From Globobulimina sp. (Eukaryota > Foraminifera > Rotaliida), in assembly GCA_003354225.1 (NCBI GenBank), contig PIVH01000642.1, positions 1 through 5,288 of the forward strand: a stretch of DNA of 5,288 nucleotides, in the 5' to 3' direction. Below are positions 1 to 5,288 of the stretch, in pieces. The translations under genes and the position numbers were made by a program. The notes below the pieces were generated by a model. That model searched no databases and was not told the origin of the DNA. It was given only the letters and a program-made list of their open reading frames with translations. The first letter of the stretch is position 1. Each line of letters starts with the position of its first letter.

Positions 1-595
1 GCGATCAAGCCGTGAGCTTTGACGACAAAGTCAAACAAACAGTCCCCGCCGTCTTCCTGCAACAGATAAAAATCTGTGTGGGTTTGGAAAAACCATTGAT
101 ATTTGACAATGGAGTCTGGACAGTCGGACTGCGTCGTTAAGTATTTCATAATGTGCTGTTCAGATAATATGTCTTCCCGGACAGTCACTGTTTGACTGCC
201 AAAAATTGCAGCTGACTGTGTGTGTAATTGCTGTCTGGTCACTTTTAAAATTGATGTTTTATTTTGGATGGATTTATTTGTGTTTTTGGATATTCTCCAT
301 ATGCTTCCTGGATATATACAGATTTGTGTAGGTATAGTTTGCATGCATTCAAATTAAATGTGGCTACACACAATGGATTACCTTGCAAGCTGTCTGATAT
401 TTTGTAGCAAGATGTGAAACCGATTTTTTTTGCCACACGCTCAATTTCGGCTTGGTCTTTGAACTCATCCGTTACAAAACACATGTCAGTGGTTGACTGT
501 GCTGGGGAAATGGATGCGGGTGATATTGGTGATATGGGTGATGATGGTGATATTGCTGAGTTTTGTAATTTTGCGTTGATTGGATAACTATTCAT
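1..595 (-). CDS. Eukaryotic protein kinase, 5' part (two exons, N-lobe and hinge), truncated by window edge
   Basis: This is the start of a host protein kinase, which would phosphorylate proteins using ATP. I read exon 1 as 595-382 and exon 2 as 307-1, joined in phase 1, giving 173 codons plus 2 nt. The ATG at 595-593 has an in-frame TGA six codons upstream. Residues 12-36 are a Ser/Pro/Ile-rich, probably disordered leader. The kinase fold begins near residue 60 (CYKISDSLQG). The glycine loop is reduced to LQGSIWRI rather than GxGxxG. SILK gives the beta-3 lysine (Lys93). SEQHIMKYL gives the alpha-C glutamate (Glu121). IVKYQWFFQTHTDFYLLQ followed by EDGGDCLFDFV matches beta-4, beta-5 and the hinge (138-166). 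The HRD and DFG motifs fall outside the window, so activity cannot be judged. Without splicing, the exon 1 frame stops at 245-247 and the kinase pattern is lost, which supports the intron. The kinase family is not identified. The gene lies head to head with the retrotransposon. Confidence 0.8.
308..381 (-). other. Spliceosomal intron in the kinase gene (74 nt)
   Basis: On the minus strand the donor is CAAG|GTAATCC and the acceptor is TATATATCCAG|GAAG. Removing these 74 nt joins DSLQ to GSIWRI and keeps the reading frame open from 595 to position 1. It also places the beta-2/beta-3 strands of the kinase in the right order. Both edges fit GT-AG rules. The intron was inferred from the protein pattern and not from transcript data. 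Confidence 0.8.
519..554 (-). repeat. Four 9-bp tandem units coding Ser-Pro-Ile-type triplets in the kinase leader
   Basis: On the plus strand the units are ggtgatatt, ggtgatatg, ggtgatgat and ggtgatatt. They are in frame with kinase exon 1 and give the Ile-Ser-Pro / Ser-Ser-Pro periodicity of its leader. This is a short coding minisatellite, probably grown by slippage. The region is likely disordered and could vary in length between alleles. Confidence 0.8.
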
Positions 596-777
596 ATTTA
601 TTATGAATGGTCAATGGTTGATCAACAGGTATAACTTGGTTGACTTGTATTACTTGTATGACTTGTATTAGTTGAAAGATAGTTTTTTTTTTTGAGCAAG
701 CTTGAAAAAAATCACTGTTAATTCTTCTCTTCAAAACACTAAGAAATCAATCTCCCCCCCTCAACATCTAACCTTGG
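596..777. promoter_or_regulatory. Divergent non-coding spacer between kinase and retrotransposon ORF1
   Basis: These 182 bp separate the kinase start codon (minus strand) from the first ATG of the ORF1 frame (plus strand). They must hold the kinase 5' leader and promoter, and possibly the 5' end of the retrotransposon. Visible contents are a 10-bp palindrome (617-626), a 9-bp tandem repeat (634-678), an 11-T run (683-693) and a 7-C run (754-760). I see no convincing TATA box or other named promoter motif on either strand, and no clear junction between host DNA and element. Confidence 0.5.
634..678. repeat. 9-bp tandem repeat (acttgtatt family), three good units plus two decayed
   Basis: The core is acttgtatt (643-651), acttgtatg (652-660) and acttgtatt (661-669). 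It is flanked by the poorer units acttggttg (634-642) and agttgaaag (670-678). It lies in the spacer upstream of both divergent genes. The unit differs from the 9-bp unit in the kinase leader. A regulatory role is possible, but nothing beyond the repetition supports one. Confidence 0.75.
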
Positions 778-3700
778 ATGCTGACATCTTACATTTTACT
801 ATTTACATTTCTAATATACACATTCGTAGCTGTCTCAGAAGGTAGTTACAAGTCTTTAAATTCTACATCCAATAATGTGAACAATATACAATATAAAACA
901 AATATAAAACTAATGTATATAAAATACAATGAAATAAAAATGATAATGCAAACTAAAATAAATGTTTTAAAATGTCAAATAATCCTCCTCATATACCTTA
1001 ACATACTGTATAAAATAATAAATAATAATATAATGTATAATTTATATACAGATTACGCGCATATTCGCAACAAAATGTTACCAAAAGACTTTCAAAATAA
1101 ACCAAAGATTGATCATATCAGAAAGAATACAGTTTCCCCTCCTCAACCAACCCAAAGTAATCAATTTAATAAATATGTCACTATTAATATGGCATTACAA
1201 CAGTCACAGTTCCAACGTAATTCAATTCCATTAAACAAACAAAGAGTATATCATATCAAAGATAAATTAGATTCGCGAAGAGATGGTGTTATTATTGCAA
1301 CATTTGCCGATGCTGTAACTGCCCCGAATACGCCACCAAATTGGAATAATGCCAGTGCTGAAATTGTAGTTAATGTATTAAATAATAAAACAATTACGTT
1401 TTATAAACCGGATTGGGAGGAATATAGAGAAGAAAAAGAGAATAAGATTGAGATCGATGAATATCGCCCCGCTATCCCTCCATCGCAAGCAAATACGTAC
1501 ACCAAAGGGGACCGGTTCTTCCCTGCTTTGATTCAACAACATCCTGAATCATTAAAATCGTCCCAATATCCAACCCATCGAAGACCGACCCATAAAAGAA
1601 TGCGACGTAAATTAAAAATGAAAGCCATCGATAATTCGCAACCAAACAAAAAGGCCGAGATCGTTGCTGAGCAAATCAGAAATATTAAGCGAACCGGCGC
1701 CTGTGTGAAATATAAGATTATCAACGGAGAAATATGGGATCTCAGATTTGAGAAAATTGATTTGAAGAAAGAAGCATTAAATTTAATGGAATTCCGCGAA
1801 ATATGGGAATTAGAAAATGTGTGTCAAATTAGTAATGTATGCGTATCAAATAATTCATTGAATATATACTCACCAACCTATAAATTCCAGAATTTAATTA
1901 ATGGAAAACATCCAGACTTTGCCAAAGCCATTCAAATACTTTATCAGAATACAGGCACAGATCACCCAATCCATCGGTTGGTTATTCCCCATTTAGTCCC
2001 GTCGACGGTATATGTGAATGATAAACGTTTATTACATTTAGACCCAATATCCGGATCCAGTACGGAATCGATTTTAATGGATCTCGATTGGGAGATTGCA
2101 TATCCACGATTCGAATATAACGATCTTGAAATTATGTATATTAAGAAAGCTTTGGTTTGGCGCCCGGTCAATATGTGTCTATTAAATGTACCGTTAAGTC
2201 TCCTCAATAACAATTCGTTGCAGCGGATAATTACTGATCAAATAAAAGCGAATATCCACTCAACTTTTCTCCTGTATACAATTAAAAGTGCGATGCAGAA
2301 TGAATATGATGTCACGCAAATTGATTACAAGCCTTTATTAACGGCCCTAATAAATCCAAATCAAATTAAATTAGAAAGATTAAAATTGGCGCAATGTGAA
2401 TTAAAGGAAGAAAGATCCCGTCCGTCCCCAATGAAAGAAGATAAAAATGGCAAATCTGATGAATTGAGTGAAGATTCGGTGAATTCGGATCTGTGGTATG
2501 ATGAATTGATCAATGAAATTAAATCGTTACATGTCGATATTACCAAATTAATCACAAAATATGCCGTGAAGACTGAAGACGTAATGATCCGGAATATAAT
2601 AAAAAATAGACGTTGGTGCAGGAATACTTTGTATCAAATGAGCAATGAAACGGGCTGTGATTTGGAGATGCCATCGTGGATAAATCAGAATAGTTGGAAA
2701 AAAATGATTGATTTTATTGTTGCCGATGATTGCGTTCAAAGTATCGGTAAATCGTTCAAATCGGACTTATTATTTGAAGATAAAAATGTATTTATTACAC
2801 CAATTACGATGAAAGGAATTAACCCGAAATTGATTGTTGGCGATGACGAGTTAGATATTCCAGCGATGAAATTAGGATTTGGCACTACTTGCAAATATAT
2901 GCTGTTATTGCGGAGTAATATGTATTTTGATTTTTTGGCGACGGCTAAAACCTGTAAATGTGGGAAGAAATTTTCGGATCATTTCGATTGCCCGGAAGAG
3001 GCGAATTATGTTAAAAAAGAAATTAATAAAATCAAACAAAAATGTAAAAAAGGAAAAATAACACAGAAACAAGCCGAGATCGCCATTGATAATATCATAT
3101 CCATCAAATGTATTAAATGTTGTTATTGGGGGCATTTTGGCACAGATTGCAATTGTAAGGAACCGAGTTGCCTTTGCTGCCATCAATCGCGTCATATTCG
3201 GACATTAAATACGGTGGTTTGCCCGGATTCGTTTAATTTGGTGAAATTGTTTGAAAATTTGGATAATATTAATATGAATTGGAATGATATTAATTTAGAC
3301 AATATTGACCATTATAAATTGATTCATAGTTCGATTACGAAAGATTTGGTCATTTCGGAGTTATACAAAATCATTGACTCCAATACAAACAACCAAATAA
3401 AATTAAATCCAACCAACCAAATCAATGAAAATAATAAAACAAGTTATAGCAATGCGGCATCATCGAATAATAACAATAATAATAATAATATGGCCCAGAC
3501 AGATAACTCCCAACCGACCAATAACAAAAACAACAATAACTCGGCCCAAATGCGAACAGATATATTAGTCCCAACCGATGCAATATCAATGGCTGAGGAA
3601 CAACTCTTTGATCAGGGATTAAATGAAGAGGATTTTACCAATGTACCAAGTCAGACCAATGAAATTGATGAGGAAAAAAGCATTGTATTGAAACAAAGCC

Positions 3701-4161
3701 AAATTAAACCACCGACTCATCAGAAATTGCCTACTGACATTGCGCTGTCAGCAATAAATAATCCATATGTCGATAATGCGCTTATTACAGCCATTAATAA
3801 TGAGTTATTGTTCAACAAACCTGCCAATTTTAACACAAATAACAAGCCATCCACCCCCGATTATGCATCGCTGCCAACGACTGAAGAATATTCATTTGAT
3901 GACGAGGCAGAAATAACTCCGAAACGCGCAAGAAAACCAAAACCGCCTCTAATCCTACACTCCGTTACAATTTCGCCAAAATTGCCCAAATATGTGAAAA
4001 AAAGAAACAAAAATGCTGAATCATTCCGAGTAAATATGCAAAACCAAAAATTGCGACAGTCGACCAATCAGAAAAACAGAGACAACAAACTCCCGTTTAA
4101 AGATTTGAGAAATAAAAGAAAGAAATTAAAGGGCACAACCAAGCAAAAACAGAATAAATGA
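778..4161 (+). CDS. Retrotransposon ORF1: large Gag-like protein with CCHC-type zinc knuckles
   Basis: This is the putative nucleic-acid-binding Gag-like protein of the element. The frame has 1127 codons, much longer than most LINE ORF1 proteins (commonly about 300-600). From the N-terminus: residues 1-21 are hydrophobic and signal-peptide-like; 22-91 are an odd, very AT-rich stretch; 267-282 are basic; a possible RRM-like strand, MCLLNVPLSLL, starts near 466; a charged, probably helical segment spans about 572-615. A Cys/His cluster follows: C726-x-C728-x6-H735-x2-C738, then C778-x2-C781-x4-H786-x4-C791 and C798-x2-C801-x4-H806-x8-C815. An Asn-rich linker covers about 890-925. The last 80 residues are very basic and include KRARKPK near 1049, which suits RNA binding or nuclear import. 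The true start is uncertain. Met100 (1075) and Met138 (1189) are alternatives, and coding-like composition is clear only after about 1052. The Gag role is inferred from the knuckles and from ORF2 downstream. Confidence 0.8.
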   Translation: MLTSYILLFTFLIYTFVAVSEGSYKSLNSTSNNVNNIQYKTNIKLMYIKYNEIKMIMQTKINVLKCQIILLIYLNILYKIINNNIMYNLYTDYAHIRNKMLPKDFQNKPKIDHIRKNTVSPPQPTQSNQFNKYVTINMALQQSQFQRNSIPLNKQRVYHIKDKLDSRRDGVIIATFADAVTAPNTPPNWNNASAEIVVNVLNNKTITFYKPDWEEYREEKENKIEIDEYRPAIPPSQANTYTKGDRFFPALIQQHPESLKSSQYPTHRRPTHKRMRRKLKMKAIDNSQPNKKAEIVAEQIRNIKRTGACVKYKIINGEIWDLRFEKIDLKKEALNLMEFREIWELENVCQISNVCVSNNSLNIYSPTYKFQNLINGKHPDFAKAIQILYQNTGTDHPIHRLVIPHLVPSTVYVNDKRLLHLDPISGSSTESILMDLDWEIAYPRFEYNDLEIMYIKKALVWRPVNMCLLNVPLSLLNNNSLQRIITDQIKANIHSTFLLYTIKSAMQNEYDVTQIDYKPLLTALINPNQIKLERLKLAQCELKEERSRPSPMKEDKNGKSDELSEDSVNSDLWYDELINEIKSLHVDITKLITKYAVKTEDVMIRNIIKNRRWCRNTLYQMSNETGCDLEMPSWINQNSWKKMIDFIVADDCVQSIGKSFKSDLLFEDKNVFITPITMKGINPKLIVGDDELDIPAMKLGFGTTCKYMLLLRSNMYFDFLATAKTCKCGKKFSDHFDCPEEANYVKKEINKIKQKCKKGKITQKQAEIAIDNIISIKCIKCCYWGHFGTDCNCKEPSCLCCHQSRHIRTLNTVVCPDSFNLVKLFENLDNINMNWNDINLDNIDHYKLIHSSITKDLVISELYKIIDSNTNNQIKLNPTNQINENNKTSYSNAASSNNNNNNNNMAQTDNSQPTNNKNNNNSAQMRTDILVPTDAISMAEEQLFDQGLNEEDFTNVPSQTNEIDEEKSIVLKQSQIKPPTHQKLPTDIALSAINNPYVDNALITAINNELLFNKPANFNTNNKPSTPDYASLPTTEEYSFDDEAEITPKRARKPKPPLILHSVTISPKLPKYVKKRNKNAESFRVNMQNQKLRQSTNQKNRDNKLPFKDLRNKRKKLKGTTKQKQNK
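842..1051 (+). other. Extremely AT-rich, stop-free 210-nt block in the ORF1 5' end; possible in-frame intron or non-coding leader
   Basis: The block starts at CAGAAG|GTAGTT and ends at TTTATATACAG|ATTACGCGC, which fit a splice donor and acceptor. Its length, 210 nt, is a multiple of three. G and C are clearly scarcer here than on either side. The encoded peptide is mostly Asn, Lys, Ile, Tyr and Met with no domain character. If it were spliced out, the 21-residue hydrophobic leader would join the sequence beginning DYAHIRNKMLPK. Alternatives are an untranslated leader that is open by chance, or truly translated low-complexity sequence. Confidence 0.4.
2953..3222 (+). other. Cys/His cluster and two CCHC-like zinc knuckles of ORF1
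   Basis: The middle motif, C778-IK-C781-CYWG-H786-FGTD-C791, is an exact CX2CX4HX4C retroviral-type zinc knuckle with an aromatic residue and a Gly at the usual places. It is followed after six residues by CLCCHQSRH plus a distant C815 (CX2CX4HX8C), a stretched second knuckle. About 40 residues upstream, C726-K-C728...H735-FD-C738 is a non-standard cluster. A lysine-rich segment (KEINKIKQKCKKGK) separates this first cluster from the classic pair. Such knuckles bind single-stranded RNA or DNA in Gag proteins. The basic linker fits that role. Confidence 0.85.
3466..3540 (+). repeat. Asparagine (AAT/AAC) codon repeats in the ORF1 linker
   Basis: Eight consecutive Asn codons (3466-3489, nearly all AAT) are followed 30 nt later by AAT AAC AAA AAC AAC AAT AAC (3520-3540). 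The tract separates the zinc-knuckle domain from the acidic/basic C-terminal part. It is probably a disordered spacer, and the trinucleotide run may vary in length. Poly-Asn tracts are common in AT-rich protist genomes. Confidence 0.85.
4158..4161 (+). promoter_or_regulatory. ATGA start-stop overlap between ORF1 and the middle ORF
   Basis: The ORF1 stop TGA (4159-4161) shares three bases with the ATG (4158-4160) of the next frame, in the context TAAATGATT. In SART1, a non-LTR retrotransposon, an overlapping stop-start (UAAUG) is known to drive reinitiation on the downstream ORF. The same is inferred here from the geometry alone. Confidence 0.5.
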
Positions 4162-4571
4162 TTAGAAAGTTAACTATTATTCAACTCCCGATTTGGATCC
4201 ATAAATTTGCAACCAGTCAGCTCCCGAATTGTATTTATAATTTTTTAATTAATAATTCTCTTTTAATTTTTTTAGTTATTATCTGTTGTTTATACTATGC
4301 CATTTTTTATGTAATTGATGATAATAAAGACAGAGACCATTTTATTTTTACGGGTATGCAGTCGGTGAATTTTTCTCATTGCTGCCTGATAATAATAATA
4401 AAATACTCTACTTTCCTCAACTTTACTTTTTCAATTCCCCCCAAAAATTCCCTGTGTAAATTAATAAATCAATTGCAAATTTATTCATATTATGGCGAAA
4501 AAATTCTTATAGTAAAACTACTGCAAAAGTCCGCTAAAAACGTGTTATCACTTTCAAAACAAAATGGTTAA
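4158..4571 (+). CDS. Small putative membrane protein ORF exactly bridging ORF1 and ORF2
   Basis: This is an open frame of 137 codons that I do not recognise. Its ATG overlaps the ORF1 stop in ATGA and directly follows an in-frame TAA. Its own TAA overlaps the ORF2 ATG in ATGGTTAA (4564-4571). Residues 34-53 (SLLIFLVIICCLYYAIFYVI) form a clear potential transmembrane helix, followed by the charged stretch DDNKDRD. The first 32 residues contain a 12-residue imperfect duplication (QLPIWIHKF / QLPNCIYNF). The remainder is Leu/Ile/Lys-rich, with a basic C-terminus. A stop-free run of this length is unlikely by chance at this AT content (rough hand estimate about 1 in 10,000 or less for one frame). 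The fit to both neighbours suggests translational coupling. Against it, the region is T-rich, unlike the A-rich ORF1 and ORF2, and T-rich DNA yields hydrophobic residues automatically. It could be a spacer that is open by chance. Confidence 0.45.
   Translation: MIRKLTIIQLPIWIHKFATSQLPNCIYNFLINNSLLIFLVIICCLYYAIFYVIDDNKDRDHFIFTGMQSVNFSHCCLIIIIKYSTFLNFTFSIPPKNSLCKLINQLQIYSYYGEKILIVKLLQKSAKNVLSLSKQNG
4182..4244 (+). repeat. Imperfect direct repeat, 27 bp copies offset by 36 bp, inside the middle ORF
   Basis: Copies at 4182-4208 and 4218-4244 share 21 of 27 bases (caactcccgatttgg... against cagctcccgaattgt...). The 36-bp offset keeps the frame and encodes QLPIWIHKF and QLPNCIYNF. It is probably an old local duplication. 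Preservation of the frame and of the QLP motif is weak support for coding. Confidence 0.6.
4564..4571 (+). promoter_or_regulatory. ATGGTTAA overlap: ORF2 start inside the end of the middle ORF
   Basis: The ORF2 ATG lies at 4564-4566, and the middle-frame stop TAA lies at 4569-4571, an 8-nt overlap. The upstream context AACAAAATGG has A at -3 and G at +4, a good eukaryotic initiation context. A terminating ribosome would need to move back only a few bases to start ORF2. The ORF2 frame has a TAA at 4513-4515 and no other ATG before 4564, so this start is well defined. Confidence 0.55.
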
Positions 4572-5288
4572 ATATAATATATTACAATATAACATAAATG
4601 GAATAATAAGTCCAACAAATATGTCACAAGAACAAAAATGCCACAGATTACACCAAATAATGCTCTCTAAACAAATTGACTTTGTACTACTCCAAGAATG
4701 GAGTGCAACACTGAGATATGCGTTAAGTCCGACTAATTCCAATTACATTGACAAAAATAACCAATCCCATTCATTAAAATTTCCAATCAAACTTTTCCCG
4801 AAATATAAAGTACATTATACAGGCACGGAGACTGCCATATTGTACAGAGAAACATTACTAATCACTCCGATAAATCCTCCTCCAAATTATAACCGTAACT
4901 GCCGTACAAAAAACTGCCATCTGACAAGTGTCATTCTCCATTGCGGCGACGAAGACATAGGAATTCATTCACTTTACAATTGCCCCCGCAATCCAAATGT
5001 CAACCAATTATTTGATTACCCCTTGAATGTTAATAAAAATATAATTGCGGGCGATTTCAATGTCCCAAATATAATTTGGGGCAGTAATACATCCACAAAT
5101 GAGTCAAATGAATTTATCGATGGATTAAACTTCTTAGGAATGCAAATATTAAATATTAATAATCCATCTTATACACATATCCATAAATCCTATAAAACGC
5201 GTTCTGCCATTGATTTAACGCTCATTTCTGACAATCTCAAACATACAAACTGGTCAATCCTCCATTCGTTGTATGAACCAAACTGCTC
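4564..5288 (+). CDS. Retrotransposon ORF2, N-terminal APE-type endonuclease domain (truncated by window edge)
   Basis: This is the start of the ORF2 polyprotein, whose endonuclease domain nicks chromosomal DNA to prime reverse transcription. The visible 241 residues match the endonuclease/exonuclease/phosphatase fold of LINE endonucleases. ILQYNINGI holds the motif I Asn (Asn10). VLLQEW holds the metal-binding Glu (Glu45). ETAILYRE (89-96) corresponds to the usual GVAIL strand. SLYNCP holds the catalytic Tyr (Tyr138), with NCP replacing the more usual PP pattern. IIAGDFNVPNIIWGS holds Asp164 and Asn166. RSAIDLTLIS holds Asp217. The final Ser-Asp-His motif is expected just past the edge. All catalytic residues in view are intact. 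A small Cys pair (C113, C118) with H119 lies in a loop and is unusual. The reverse transcriptase should follow to the right. The start is the first ATG after an in-frame TAA at 4513, and it overlaps the upstream small ORF. Confidence 0.92.
   Translation, partial: MVKYNILQYNINGIISPTNMSQEQKCHRLHQIMLSKQIDFVLLQEWSATLRYALSPTNSNYIDKNNQSHSLKFPIKLFPKYKVHYTGTETAILYRETLLITPINPPPNYNRNCRTKNCHLTSVILHCGDEDIGIHSLYNCPRNPNVNQLFDYPLNVNKNIIAGDFNVPNIIWGSNTSTNESNEFIDGLNFLGMQILNINNPSYTHIHKSYKTRSAIDLTLISDNLKHTNWSILHSLYEPNC

Larger units (their letters stand above)
778..5288 (+). mobile_element. Non-LTR (LINE-type) retrotransposon with APE-type endonuclease, 5' part; 3' part beyond the window
   Basis: The element is recognised from two ORFs in the usual order: a zinc-knuckle, Gag-like ORF1 and an ORF2 opening with an apurinic-endonuclease-like domain. 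In such elements ORF2 nicks the target DNA and copies the element RNA from the exposed 3' end, while ORF1 binds the RNA. The left boundary is uncertain: 778 is the first ATG of the ORF1 frame, but the element could begin anywhere from about 600 to 1190. The reverse transcriptase, 3' UTR, tail and any target-site duplication are outside the window. Both ORFs are intact as far as seen, so the copy looks young or recently active. Clade assignment needs the reverse transcriptase. Confidence 0.85.

Noticed and set aside
245-595. Continuous 116-residue minus-strand protein without an intron
   Set aside because: Residues after 71 lose the kinase pattern and soon reach a stop. Removing 308-381 restores a kinase N-lobe in one frame through to position 1.
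617-626. Perfect 10-bp palindrome gttgatcaac as an operator or target site
   Set aside because: A single short palindrome in AT-rich DNA is expected by chance, and no second copy was noticed.
2879-3061. 60-codon plus-strand frame overlapping ORF1 in another phase
   Set aside because: It overlaps the Cys/His cluster region of ORF1, has no domain pattern, and is the length expected by chance in an overlapping frame.
2905-3195. Minus-strand open frames inside ORF1 (for example 2905-3195, 1962-2213, 3861-4067)
   Set aside because: They are mirror frames of a well-supported plus-strand gene. They have no recognisable motif, and their composition follows the zinc-knuckle and other coding regions read backwards.
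3466-3540. AAT/AAC run as a CRISPR-like or structural repeat
   Set aside because: It is an in-frame Asn codon tract with no spacers, typical low-complexity coding sequence.
4141-4161. Programmed -1 frameshift from ORF1 into the middle frame
   Set aside because: The -1 frame has a TAA at 4155-4157, immediately before the middle ATG, so there is almost no overlap in which slippage could work. Reinitiation fits better.
4554-4742. Minus-strand 62-codon frame over the ORF2 start
   Set aside because: It is the reverse of the endonuclease coding region, which has clear motifs on the plus strand.

Overview
This window is AT-rich eukaryotic DNA. The evidence is a short GT-AG intron, standard-code ORFs, asparagine-rich low-complexity tracts, and part of a non-LTR (LINE-type) retrotransposon lying next to a host gene. 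The style of the host protein kinase together with the high AT content suggests a single-celled eukaryote. The kinase reminds me of the large kinase families of rhizarians/foraminifera, but this is a low-confidence impression from memory.

Layout. Positions 1-595 (minus strand) hold the 5' part of a eukaryotic protein kinase gene: exon 1 at 382-595, a 74-nt GT-AG intron at 308-381, and exon 2 running off the left edge. Together they encode a Ser/Pro/Ile-rich leader, the N-lobe of a kinase domain (beta-3 Lys, alpha-C Glu) and the hinge. The catalytic loop lies outside the window. Positions 596-777 are a short divergent non-coding spacer with a 9-bp tandem repeat, an 11-T run and a 7-C run. From 778 (or more conservatively about 1052-1189) to the right edge, everything on the plus strand belongs to the retrotransposon. 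ORF1 is a very long Gag-like protein with a Cys/His cluster and two CCHC-like knuckles, an Asn-rich linker and a strongly basic tail. ORF2 (4564 to the edge) begins with an apurinic-type endonuclease domain carrying the QYN, QE, GDFN and SAIDLTL motifs. The reverse transcriptase must lie to the right of the window.

The most unusual point is the gap between ORF1 and ORF2. It is filled exactly by a third open frame of 137 codons (4158-4571). Its ATG overlaps the ORF1 stop (ATGA), and its stop overlaps the ORF2 start (ATGGTTAA). It has one clear hydrophobic, membrane-like segment and no family I recognise. The arrangement looks like a tricistronic RNA read by termination-reinitiation. Known non-LTR elements with coupled ORFs (for example SART1 with UAAUG) have two ORFs.

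A second puzzle is the 5' end of ORF1. The first 21 codons read like a signal peptide. They are followed by a 210-nt, extremely AT-rich, stop-free block (842-1051) that has a plausible splice donor and acceptor and a length divisible by three. The true ORF1 start is therefore uncertain. Neither end of the element, no target-site duplication and no 3' tail can be seen in this window.
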